Below, in pieces: positions 12,915 through 24,078 of a stretch of 64,000 bases of DNA; position 1 is the stretch's first letter; each line of letters starts with the position of its first letter. The translations under genes and the position numbers were made by a program. The notes under the pieces are model-generated. The model saw only the letters and a program-made list of their open reading frames with translations, searched no databases and was not told where the DNA came from. The stretch is from Entophlyctis helioformis (Eukaryota > Chytridiomycota > Chytridiomycetes > Chytridiales > Chytriomycetaceae): positions 1-64,000 of the forward strand of contig JAHLKH010000081.1 in NCBI GenBank assembly GCA_025526915.1, read 5' to 3'.

Positions 12915-13660
12915 TTATTGATCTGCGAGAGCGTCCTTCAGCTCAGCAACCAGCGCAGCCATCTTCGGAGCCAGTCGGCCAGCCAGTCAGTCAGTCCAGT
13001 CAGCCAGTCAGTCTGAACGACGTCCAGATGCCCAGTGACGCCTGAGCTTACCTTGGCCTTGATCATGCCAAGCGGTGCATCTGGACGAGATACGCAACAC
13101 AAGAGCACATGCCGCCCAATGCCTTGGATCGTGAGCATCCCTTCCTGAGTTCCGAAGGCCACCAAGCCAGATCAGCACCGCTGCCACATGTACAACGATC
13201 CGTAAAGGCAGGAGTCACACACCTCGCACTCGATGATGAGCTCTCTCAGGCCGTCCATGTCGCTGCCAGCATCCAGTTGTGTGTTGCTGTTGCTGTGTAC
13301 TGTTGTTGCTGCTGGTATCCGTACTGGATCCCATACGGCTGCATCGCAGGCTGGCTCTGCAACGACGCCGCACTGGCACCTGCAGCAGCCGAGCCAGAGG
13401 CAGAGCTGGAAGGCGGCGGTCGGGCATGGCGGTCATATGCGAACCAGGCGTTGCTCACGACCGCCGCAATAGTCTTTGCTCGGGTCGGCACGGTGCCCTT
13501 GAACGACAGCAAGGAGCCGTCTGTGTTGAGCAGTCTGTCTGTGAGCGTGAGTGGCTGGTGGTTGCCCAACGTGTCTGACTGCTGCTACTTACATGGACGC
13601 TTGAATGGGGCCTGTGGTTGTCTGCGACACAAGGTCGGCGAGGACGCTTGCTCGGATCAT
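12915..13660 (-). CDS. LAMTOR2: LAMTOR2/p14 (Ragulator roadblock subunit)
   Basis: Four or five small exons encode a roadblock/LC7 protein. Exon 1 (13660-13593) reads M-I-R-A-S-V-L-A-D-L-V-S-Q. A 58-bp intron joins in phase to I-L-L-N-T-D-G-S-L-L-S, which matches animal p14 (S-T-L-L-L-N-N-E-G-S-L-L-A). Then comes I-A-A-V-V-S-N-A-W-F-A-Y-D-R. A Ser/Ala/Gln-rich insertion absent from animal p14 probably contains a 44-bp intron. Next come L-R-E-L-I-I-E-C-E and exon 3 (13144-13052) with L-T-I-Q-G-I-G-R-H-V-L-L-C-C and G-M-I-K-A-K. The last exon (12962-12915) gives M-A-A-L-V-A-E-L-K-D-A-L and TAA. Ragulator anchors Rag GTPases and TORC1 at the lysosome or vacuole. The 5' end is duplicated in both inverted arms. 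Confidence 0.85.
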
Positions 13661-14137
13661 GTGCTTGTTGAATGCAAGGTGGCAGGCAAGATCCGCTAAA
13701 GGGACAAGTAGTCAAGAAGAGACGAGCGGATATATATTGTGCATCGAAGAGGAGGAGGGAGAAGGCGAGGGTCAAGAGACGAGGCGAGGCGAGGCGAGAA
13801 GTGGGCGATCACGCAACCACGCCGGCCGGTGCATGTGCGGCCGCCGACTTGGCCGAGACTCCAGCATCGCCCTCGACGTCGTCGTTCTCGGTCGCGCCGT
13901 CGCGCACGAGCACCACGGGCAGCGCTTGAGGAACGTCGACACAAACTGGCTGACGGGACCCATGACGAGCGAGTGCGCGTCCGTCTGTCCGTGCACGGCC
14001 ATGACGACCATGTCGACCTTGGCAGCGTCGGCCACGTGCACGCACGCAGCACCCGGCGCACCAAACGTGACCTTGGTGTCGATGACGGCGTGCTTGCCCT
14101 GCAGCTGGCGACGCAGCTCGTGCGACCACTCGGCGAG
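13613..14137. repeat. Direct repeat copy A: LAMTOR2 5' end plus USP 3' end
   Basis: These 525 bp recur as 20399-20923 in the same orientation with scattered substitutions and compensating indels. The block holds LAMTOR2 exon 1 (partly), the short intergenic region with a GAGGC-rich stretch, and the 3' part of a universal stress protein gene. It ends abruptly at 14137 where the inverted-repeat arm begins. With copy B it brackets a 6,261-bp kinase-bearing segment. Confidence 0.85.
13809..14137 (-). pseudogene. Truncated universal stress protein gene, copy 1
   Basis: The minus strand encodes the C-terminal half of a universal stress protein from E-W-S-H-E through V-A-D-A-A-K-V-D-M-V-V-M-A-V-H-G. 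The 5' half is missing: homology to the full copies stops at 14137. One base is also lost near 13918 (four Gs in the full copy are three here), shifting the frame after K-R-C-P. Truncated and frame-broken, it is not expected to make protein. It probably marks the original USP locus upstream of LAMTOR2. Confidence 0.8.
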
Positions 14138-14185
14138 AGTCTGGCCAAGCGCTTCCGATCTGACGCAGCCGAGTGCGATGATTGA
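14133..14185 (+). pseudogene. 3'-terminal relic of polyQ gene 1
   Basis: The plus strand reads E-S-L-A-K-R-F-R-S-D-A-A-E-C-D-D then TGA, identical to the last codons of the polyglutamine-rich gene whose intact copy ends at 45097 on the other strand. Nothing upstream of this tip is present, so it only marks the end of the duplicated segment. Confidence 0.85.
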
Positions 14186-14189
14186 CCAC

Positions 14190-15035
14190 TTGGCTCTTGT
14201 TTAATATACGTATGCCTGTCTGCTCTTTACTGGCGTTTGAACACGATCAGTGAGTCATCTGCCGTAAGAATCAGGATGGACCGTCCTGGCTCACAGTCGA
14301 GCAGCTGTGCAGCTGGCGAAGCGAGCAGCAATGTCGTCTGCACAAGGCTCGCTGATGCTGCATACCGTGTTGATGCATGCCAAGTGCTGCCTGTCCAATG
14401 CTGCTTGCTGTTGAGCATGATCCATGCGCAGCCTGCTTTGGTGTCTGTCTGCACGCGACTCATCCTGCGACTCGTTTCGCATCATGCCGTGCAGTTGATG
14501 CGCTCATTACGTCGGTCAGTAACCCATCGATGCTGCTGCGTACCCACAGATCCGCCAGATGCATCCCAAATGCAAGGACTCGCTCCATTCAAGCAGCCCA
14601 TCATGTCGCCGCATCCGTGCTTGTCCATGCCCCTGGTGCTGCTGATGGCTGATCGCAGCTGCCAGCTGTTGTTTGTCGCATCGCTCATTGCGCATCTGAT
14701 CCATTGCCTGCTCCGTTCCTGTGATTGAATGCTGCCCATCGTGTGAGATCCAAGACATGCAACAAGCACGGCCGCCATCGCATCCCACAGCCAGCCATTG
14801 CAACAGTGGGCACTCGCCAAACCATGTCTTGCCATCCTTGATCGCAGCATGCTGGCCAGTTTCGCTGCTGTAGATCCATGGCCAGTGACTGCAGTGTCTG
14901 CATCGATCGAGTTGACGGTCCATCAACACACGACCAGCCCGTCGTGCCACTCCACTGCATCGCCTCGCACACAAATCCCCGTTTCCCGCCGCGCCGAATC
15001 TTGGCGCCATAACCGACATCGACACGAAACTCCAC
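14190..15035. other. Unassigned 0.85 kb upstream of the kinase gene
   Basis: This stretch is conserved in the right arm (44248-45090). A 163-codon open frame (14237-14728, +) is open at equal length in both arms, but most differences between arms change the amino acid and it resembles no family I know. It may be 5' flank or untranslated exon of the kinase gene. Confidence 0.35.
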
Positions 15036-18000
15036 ATGCTCAGCTATTCCAGCCTCGTCGTCGCGGCATACACGTGGGCCGAACTCGTCTGGCTGCTCCT
15101 TCTGCTCGCTCCTCCTGTTCTTGTGAGTGACTGCTGGCTGTGATGCGTGATCAACAGCTGCGTCATGCATGGGCAGCATCGTGCCGTGTATGGCCGTATC
15201 TCGTCACTTGCCGACAGCCTCTCCTCTCCTCAGTGTCTCTGTCCGTTGTCCATTTGGCCGTTGTGCGTTGTGGCGATACTGGCATCCATCCACCTGCTGC
15301 GTGTCGTGTCGTGTGTCGTGTGCTGTGATTGTCGTTTGGATGCCAGCATCTCAGATTGTCCAGGGCTGGTTGAGCGACTGTCTGCATGTCCGGCAGCCAG
15401 CAGAGCGGTGAGTCTGGGCACTCGTCGGCTGATCGCCTTTCCCGACAAGGGTGGCACTGCTCGACCAGCATCGCATCAAGCAGCAATGATCTGTCGTGGC
15501 GTGTCGGGCAGTGTGGCTGCGGGCGATGCTGTGGTTGACGGTACCATGGTCTTGTTGCTGGAGTCTGCAGATGTCACGAATACCTTGTCCGTGTCGCAGA
15601 TGCTGCCGTTGGTTGCTCGTACACGGCACTCAGCTTGGCAGTGACGGCCAGTTCCCATGCTGCGCTTCCCCCTCCTCACACCGCCTGCAGTGATGCGCGT
15701 CTGTCGTGGCTTCAGTCGGTGCCAGATGTGCGTTTGGTGATGGCGAATCCGCGCTTGTTCTGGCGGCCAGCCAGGCGGGTCAGGCTGGATGAGAGCGCGG
15801 CGAAAGTCGACGAGTGCTGGCTGTTGATGCGTGCGACGCTGCTCTTGATGCGCTGCAGACTGGATGCTTGGGGATGCTGGATGCTGACGATGTGCCTACT
15901 TGCTGTCCCAATCCACTCGTATCCCGATCCTTGCAGTTGGTCCTCGGCTTTGAGGCAGCGAAGCACCGCCTTGGTCTTCGTGGGCTCGTCGTCGCCATCG
16001 CCACAGTCGCCTTTGCGGCTGCATTCCCCGATGCCGCGTGGCAGCTGGCATGGGCAGTCGTTTGCATGGCTGCCAAGAGCAAGCCGTTACGAGTCACTGC
16101 AGCTGCACTTGGCTGCTATGCCTGCCGCAGTATCCTTTGGAAGTGAGTGGCTGCTTGTGTCCGAGTGTGTGGTTGCGCTGTGCGATCGCTTGACGGAGCG
16201 GCTGACACCAGCGCGTCTGCCTGCCTGCCTGTCTTGCGTATCTGCAATGCTGCGTGCCATCTCGACCATTTCTGGCTCGCACTCGCCCATGACCGGACAG
16301 CGCATGCAAGCGGGCCGTTTGGATCGTCGTGCGCTTGGCATTCAGCTGCCTTTGCGATGCCGCCCACACCTGCATGCGCCAGGCTGCTCTCGGCGTGTGG
16401 ATCAGCACCGTGCTGCTCATCAACGAAGCCGCCTGTGCCGTGGCGTTTGTGCGGGCCGTGATCCAGTGCCAGGTGAGTGCAGCACGCAGGACATCCCATG
16501 GTCGGTAGATGCAAGCACGCACACTTACATGGCTCGATCGATGTGTTCTACTGTCCTCTCTGTGTGCCTGCTTGCCTGCTTGCCTTGCATGCTTGCCTTG
16601 CCTGCCTGACTCGGCGATGGGCGGGATGCGATATCGACGCTCTCATGTGGCACACTGGATCTGGCCGGACGACGCTTGGCCGACTCGCCTCTGGACAAGC
16701 TGCGACGCCGACGACAACAACAGCAGCAGCAACAACAACAGCAACGACGGGAGGTTTTGGAGCGAGCTTTATTCCGAGCAAGCCACACCGAGGAAGGCGC
16801 TGCCGACTTCCTCCCTGTCCCGGTCACTGTCCTTGTCTCGTTCGTCGTCTCTGCGGTCCCCGTCGTCCTTGCTCCTCGCCTCCTCCGACTGCCTTTGTCG
16901 TTTGTCGAAAGCGCGACAAACTCCGCGACACGCATTGTCGTCGGAGTTTGGACTTCGCTCGTCGTCGTCGTTCGATTGTGCGTCGCTGTCGGCCTTTCCA
17001 TCTCTCGATATGGCGCCACAGCTGCAAACCCACCGACGCATGACCAACACAGCAGCAGCCGCAACGGGCAAGGTGCATCGACTGGCCGCTCGCGACGTCG
17101 CACGGCGCACAGTCTCTCGGTCGCCCAAGTCGCCGCCGATGCCACACTGGCGTTCCTCTGCGGCATCTACTTCGGCATTGCACGATCGGACAGCGTCAGG
17201 AGCACAACAAACGCCCTGTCACGGCTAGCCGTCACGCTCGCCCTCTGCCTCTGGATCAGGTCAATCGTGACCTTGCATCTACGCACCGGCGATGGATCGT
17301 CATGCCAAGCAGCCGCATCCGAGGGTAGCAGCAGCCCTGTTGTCTCAAGATCGGCCGGTCGTTTGCGTCGTCGCTCGGTTCGTCTCGCATCTGCCACCCT
17401 TCTCGATGGCATTGAAGTCGTTCTCATCAGCGCGCGTCGCAATCATGGCATTGTCGTCGCAGTGCAAACTCAACCGTCTGCGGTCCTCTTGGCGGTTGTC
17501 ACCGCAGCACTTGCCAAGGCTCGCGTTGCGATTGTCAAGTCGACGCTGTTGACAGCCTGCGCCGTCATCCTCGTTGCCAACCGCGGACATGCTGCTCGGC
17601 GCGCATTCGTCGTTGGCCCGTCGATCATCATTCCGTCTGCACCTCGTCGGATCGGCCCTCCCCGTCCAGTGCTCTTGGTCGGTGCACCGACGGAAGCCGC
17701 CACCGCAATCGGCATCGTTCATTCAAGCCACGGCAGCCGCAGCAATGAGAGCAGCAGCAGCAATGGCACGTCGTCAGAAGGCATCTCGCCTGGAAGCATC
17801 CGCTCGTCGGGTAGCAGCACGGCCACATACATCACAGCCACGATCAACTCGAGCAGCAGCATCTCGTCGGCTGCCTCAAGCGTCGCCGCGGCTCGTCTCA
17901 CCCCAAACATGGTCGCCCTTGTCGCGCGGAGAGCGTCGTCAAGTGCAGTCCATGTTGCAGTCCAGCCGCCCTTGGTGATCGTCGAGCAAGCCGACATCCA

Positions 18001-19980
18001 GGTCATGGCTGCGACGGCGTTCCACAGGCAATACGACAAGCTGGCACCGGCCGACTGGATCGACTTCTGCGAGGCATTGCAGTCGGCCATGGAGGACGGC
18101 ACCATTCGAAAGGTCGCATGGGACAAGTTCGCCATCCCCTTGGCATTCTTTGCCGAGTTCCGAGCCCAGCGACCCGATGTCAGAGTGAGTTGAATGCGCG
18201 GCTTGCTTGTTTGTTTGCTTGCTTGTGTGTGCTGGTTGGTTGGTTGGTTGGCTGACCATGGATGCCGAGTGCAGACGATCGACGAGTGCCTTTTCGTGCG
18301 AGAACGCCGGCTCACCGATCGCGAGGAGGACGTCGAGCACGCCGCGCGGTTGTTCTCGGCTGCTTCCAACGCCGCCGACACCTTGCACAACTACGTCACG
18401 CTCGCGGACACTTACAATGGCGACATCATCACGCCTGCCACGCACGGCATGGCCCGACCGCACCTGCTCGCGGACTTTGTTGTTGGACGATCCCTCGGCC
18501 GTGGTGCGTACGGCGAGGTCGTGCAGTGCCAGCACAGGCTGACACGCCAAGTGGTACGCATTGCGTGATTTCTCTCTTGTCCTGTGCTCCTGATGGTCGG
18601 TCCACTAACCTCCACCTGACCGTGCATTGTATGTGCACAGTACGCTGTCAAGGTCATCGCCAAGGGAGCCAACTCGACGGCCGACGAGGTCCGCAGCGAG
18701 ATGCTGCTCGCGCGGTCGATCCGACACCCGCACATTGTCAAGGTCCATCACGTCTTTGAGACGGCGGACCACGGGTTCATCGCCATGGAACTCGTCAGCG
18801 GCGGCATGCTGAGGACGTTCCTGGCGCAAGAGCACCCTCTGCCGGAAGAGGTCGTACTCCGCCTGGCCAGAGAGGCGCTGTCGGCCGTCCATTACCTTCA
18901 CTCGGTGAGTTGTGCTGTACCATGATGCGTGTTGAGTGGCAGAGCCATGTGTGGCTGACAACTCAAAACGGCACGCGATTGGCAGATTGGCGTCGCGCAT
19001 CTCGACCTCAAGACTGACAACATGTTGGTCGACAAGGACGGCCGGCACCTGCGCCTCGCGGACTTTGGCATCTCGGTCGTTGTCAAGCCATTCGAGATGC
19101 AACGAGGATCCTGCGGGTGAGATTGATGCGGTGGCTGCTCTTGGCAATGTGTCCACAGCAACTGACTCTTGGCATGCGCTTGGCTGCAATGCATGCCCAT
19201 AGAACGGTGGGGTACATGGCCCCGGAGGTGGCGGCCGAGCTGGACTACGGCGACTTTGCCGCGGAGTCGTTCAGTCTCGGCGTCGTCATCTACGAGATGG
19301 CCAACGGTTGCCAGCCGTTCGAGGTTGTTGACGACGGCCAAGGCGACCTGATGGCTCTGTACACGGCGGCTGTGGCATTCCCACGGCGCATCGGCGACGG
19401 TAAGCAGCCATGGTTGAATGGCGCATGGAGCAGCATGCTGAAAACGCCGACTGACATGCCACTGCCTTGCATGGACAACAGAGTACGAGGATCTGGTTCG
19501 GTCCATGCTCAGGATCGATCCTGACGAGCGGCTGCTCGTCTCTCAAGCCATCCACCACCAGTAAGTTGCCTGATCGTCGACTGTTTGCGGCTGCAATGCG
19601 GCTGCATTGTCGATGATTCTAACTGACAGCCGGCTTTGCACAGATGGGTGACGAGCCACGGTCAGCAGCCGATCGCTATTGTCCCTGTGCCAGACCGCCA
19701 TAACCTGCCGATGTTCCACGACCAAGCGGCGATGCGAGAGGCTCAGATGGCTTTTGGTGTTGACGAGGTCACTTTGCGCGGTGCACTCGACGCGGCTGTG
19801 CGGCTGCCATGCCCGGCCAACATCTGGAGCGAGCATGTCTCCGAGTACCTTCTGTGCCGGAGCATGCTCGAGGAGAGCCGCATGTTTGGGCGGATGGTGC
19901 GCCAGCGGGCAACCATGATGCAAGTGGAGGCTCGCATGTTTGCAGAGACGGATGCGTCTCTTGGCAGCATGTGGGCATGA
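15036..19980 (+). CDS. Multi-pass membrane Ser/Thr protein kinase (intact-looking copy)
   Basis: Exons that join in phase: 15036-15122, 15234-15407, unresolved exon(s) at about 15.6-15.9 kb, 15937-16142, 16301-16472, about 16700-18184, 18275-18553, 18641-18904, 18986-19116, 19203-19399, 19482-19560 and 19644-19980. The first half encodes many hydrophobic segments and a polyQ tract near 16710. The long exon has at least four more possible TM helices and a Ser-rich linker. The kinase domain follows: glycine loop G-R-S-L-G-R-G-A-Y-G-E-V-V, catalytic lysine Y-A-V-K, catalytic loop H-L-D-L-K-T-D-N (HLD instead of HRD), DFG, A-P-E and S-L-G-V-V-I-Y-E-M. Key residues are present, so it should be active. 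It looks like a membrane-tethered kinase, possibly a receptor. I do not recognise the family. The start at 15036 is the first in-frame ATG after a TGA. Confidence 0.7.
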
Positions 19981-20398
19981 GCTGGGTGTTGGATGGGCTG
20001 AAGTGGAATGAATGGGGTCGCATCATCTTGCCTTGCTCACACATGCAGAGGATCGTTCATTCAAGGAGGTATGTGTGGTGCACACCGATCTGACATTGGA
20101 TGGGGTCACGAAGCCGATCCAGCAAGTGCCTGCTGCTGCTCGTGACGCAGAGGCAGGTCGGATGGTTGGCCACACTGCCGGTGTGATGGCAATGGAAGGT
20201 GTCAATGGGGGCAATACAAGGCATGTGCTGTGTTGTTGAGCAAGGAAGCCGCGATGCGCAGGACGGCAGCCATCTGGCGCAAGTCTTGCTGACAGCGATC
20301 ACTGGATATGCCATCCAGGCGAGCATTTGGATGGGTTGAGGACGGCACGGACATGAGCAGCAGCAGCCATGCCAGAATGACGCAGTGGCAGTTGAGCG
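19981..20398. other. 3' flank of the kinase gene, no gene seen
   Basis: About 420 bp conserved between the arms (right-arm match about 38880-39295). No supported coding frame or RNA gene. It ends where the LAMTOR2 5' fragment begins. Confidence 0.5.
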
Positions 20399-20446
20399 TG
20401 TGGTTGTCTGCGACACAAGGTCAGCGAGGACGCTTGCTCGGATCAT
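20399..20446 (-). pseudogene. LAMTOR2 exon 1 fragment in left arm
   Basis: Encodes only M-I-R-A-S-V-L-A-D-L-V-S-Q-T-T-T on the minus strand, then unrelated sequence replaces the rest of the gene. The complete gene is at 12915-13660. Confidence 0.8.
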
Positions 20447-20923
20447 GCGCTTGTTGAATGCGAGGTGGCAGGCAAGATCTGCCAAAGGGACAAGTGGTCA
20501 AGAAGAGACGAGCGGATATATATTGTGCATCGAAGAGGAAGAGGGAGAAGGCGAGGGTCAAGAGACGAGGCGAGGCGAGGCGAGAAGTGGGCGATCACGC
20601 AACCACACCGGCCGGTGCATGTGCGACGCCGACTTGGCCGAGACTCCAGCATCGCCCTCGACGTCGTCGTTCTCGGTCGCGCCGTCGCGCACGAGCACCA
20701 CGGGGCAGCGCTTCAGGAACGTCGACACAAACTGGCTGACGGGACCCATGACGAGCGAGTGCGCGTCCGTCTGTCCGTGCACGGCCATGACGACCATGTC
20801 GACCTTGGCAGCGTCGGCCACGTGCACGCACGCAGCACCCGGCGCACCAAACGTGACCTTGGTGTCGATGACGGCGTGCTTGCCCTGCAGCTGGCGACGC
20901 AGCTCGTGCGACCACTCGGCGAG
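20399..20923. repeat. Direct repeat copy B: LAMTOR2 5' fragment plus USP 3' end
   Basis: Matches 13613-14137 base for base apart from scattered substitutions and small indels. Here the USP part continues into a full-length gene, whereas the LAMTOR2 part is cut off at 20399. Confidence 0.85.
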
Positions 20924-21127
20924 CTTGTGCTCGGCACCCGAGTACAGCGAGCGCTCCTCGGGGGTCTGCGGGTCGGCGTGCAGCTCCTCGATGGTGTGCA
21001 TGAGCACCACGTGGTCGTCGTGGCGGATGAGGAAGCGGGCGGCCCACACGAGCGTGCGGGCGGCAGAGTCGCTAAAGTCGGTGGGCAGCAGGAACGTGGA
21101 GTGGGTCTTTGCAGTCTTGCCGGTCAT
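20558..21127 (-). CDS. Universal stress protein, left-arm copy
   Basis: A single-exon frame of 189 codons starting at ATG 21127-21125. It has the UspA fold signature: F-L-L-P-T-D-F-S-D-S-A near the N-terminus, a central amphipathic block, and M-A-V-H-G-Q-T-D then L-V-M-G-P-V-S, corresponding to the ATP-binding G-x2-G-x9-G-S/T-like loop, then P-V-V-L-V-R-D. USPs are small cytoplasmic ATP-binding or AMP-sensing proteins induced by stress. Relative to the right-arm copy one C is missing near 20628, so the last residues differ (S-H-M-H-R-P instead of A-H-A-P-A-G) and the protein is 12 residues longer. The core domain is intact. Confidence 0.82.
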   Translation of the reverse strand: MTGKTAKTHSTFLLPTDFSDSAARTLVWAARFLIRHDDHVVLMHTIEELHADPQTPEERSLYSGAEHKLAEWSHELRRQLQGKHAVIDTKVTFGAPGAACVHVADAAKVDMVVMAVHGQTDAHSLVMGPVSQFVSTFLKRCPVVLVRDGATENDDVEGDAGVSAKSASHMHRPVWLRDRPLLASPRLVS

Positions 21128-21246
21128 TGTGTGTGTTGTTGTTGTTCTTGGGCTGGTAGCTTGAAGGCTGATAGGCTGAAGGCTGGTAGCTTGATGGCTG
21201 ATGGCTGATAGGCTGGCTGGACACGGCGAGGGGCAGACGGCGCAGG

Positions 21247-21253
21247 TCTTATA
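21247..21253 (-). promoter_or_regulatory. TATA box of left-arm USP gene
   Basis: TATAAGA on the minus strand, about 120 bp upstream of the ATG. It is conserved in the right arm at 38030-38036. Confidence 0.6.
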
Positions 21254-21328
21254 GACGCAGACGGGCAGACGCGCAGGCGTGGCTGACTTGCCGTGACGCG
21301 ATTGTTCCCGCGCATCGTGATTCACTCG

Positions 21329-21335
21329 TGACTCA
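21329..21335 (-). promoter_or_regulatory. AP-1/Gcn4-type TGACTCA site upstream of USP
   Basis: A consensus bZIP heptamer about 200 bp upstream of the ATG. It is preserved in the right arm (37948-37954). Three GGAGCATC repeats follow at 21378-21410, against two in the right arm. A stress-responsive bZIP factor would fit, but no binding is shown. Confidence 0.4.
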
Positions 21336-21577
21336 GACGGCGTTGTTCCCTCGTCACTGCGCGCGGCTGCGGGCTGCTGGAGCATCACTGGAGCATCACT
21401 GGAGCATCGATGCGGTTCTGTGGAAGCGGCTCGTGGTTGGGGATTGTCGTGGGTTGTGGGATTGCTGCATTGGGGCTGGGCTGTTGGTGCACAGCCTCGC
21501 ACCGAGGGAACGGCCGGATCTGGGCCAACACAAGCGGCCAAGGCTGCTTGATGGCCAAGTGGCTGGCATTGCGTCTG

Positions 21578-21792
21578 TCAGGCGGCAAGCGCATGCTGCG
21601 TGCGCTGCAGCCACTTGGCCACTGCCACTTGGCCGGCAGCAGTGTTGTAGCAGCAGCAGTAGTAGTAGTAGCACCACCACCAGCCAGCCAAGAGCAACCG
21701 ATCGGCCGCCCGTGCTCCGTGCCCATCTGCGCCACGTTCTCGGCGACCTCGCGACGTTGCTCCACAAGCGCGGCCGAGTCGCCGCCGCTGTT
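21578..21792 (-). pseudogene. F-box/ankyrin gene relic abutting SRP54
   Basis: The minus strand keeps two separated pieces of an F-box/ankyrin gene. The distal piece (21792-21688) encodes N-S-G-G-D-S-A-A-L-V-E-Q-R-R-E-V and E-H-G-R-P-I-G, about 54 percent identical to the gene at 36772-37723 by my count of 35 residues. The proximal piece is the 3' tip and stop (21578-21580), nearly identical to the right-arm gene. A TAG/CAG microsatellite near 21650 joins them and the ankyrin repeats are missing. The relic lies within 40 bp of the SRP54 start codon. Confidence 0.6.
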
Positions 21793-21830
21793 TCCCGCGA
21801 CTTCAAGGCAACGAGTCGCATCCGCACACA

Positions 21831-23967
<2,137 letters not shown>

Positions 23968-24041
23968 AAATGCGTGATCCGCCAACGCTTGCTTGCAGAC
24001 TCTGGCGCCTTGTGGAAGGACGGTGACTGACGGGGACACGA

Positions 24042-24047
24042 AATAAA
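24042..24047 (+). terminator. Poly(A) signal of SRP54
   Basis: AATAAA 75 bp after the SRP54 stop. The converging Tim17-like gene ends at 24079. Confidence 0.6.
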
Positions 24048-24078
24048 CACGGTTTGGACTCGATGCGACTGCCGGTGT

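Larger units (their letters stand above)
14133..21648 (+). repeat. Left arm of large inverted repeat
   Basis: About 7.5 kb matching 45149-37640 in reverse complement; the coordinate sum stays near 59,282-59,288 throughout, so the arms are collinear with few net indels. A hand count over the first 260 bp gives about 95 percent identity. The arm contains, left to right, a relic of the polyQ gene 3' end, a non-coding stretch, the membrane kinase gene, a LAMTOR2 5' fragment, a USP gene with its promoter, and the 3' tip of an F-box/ankyrin gene. The left breakpoint shares GCGAG with both partner sequences. Confidence 0.9.

Noticed and set aside
14516..15037. Minus-strand open frame of 173 codons at the start of the kinase gene
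   Set aside because: The frame differs between arms after about 80 codons and it runs antisense to the first kinase exon; no family resemblance.
14133..21648. Inverted arms as a DNA transposon or Helitron
   Set aside because: No transposase, helicase or integrase, no short terminal inverted repeats or small target-site duplications; ends fall inside ordinary host genes.
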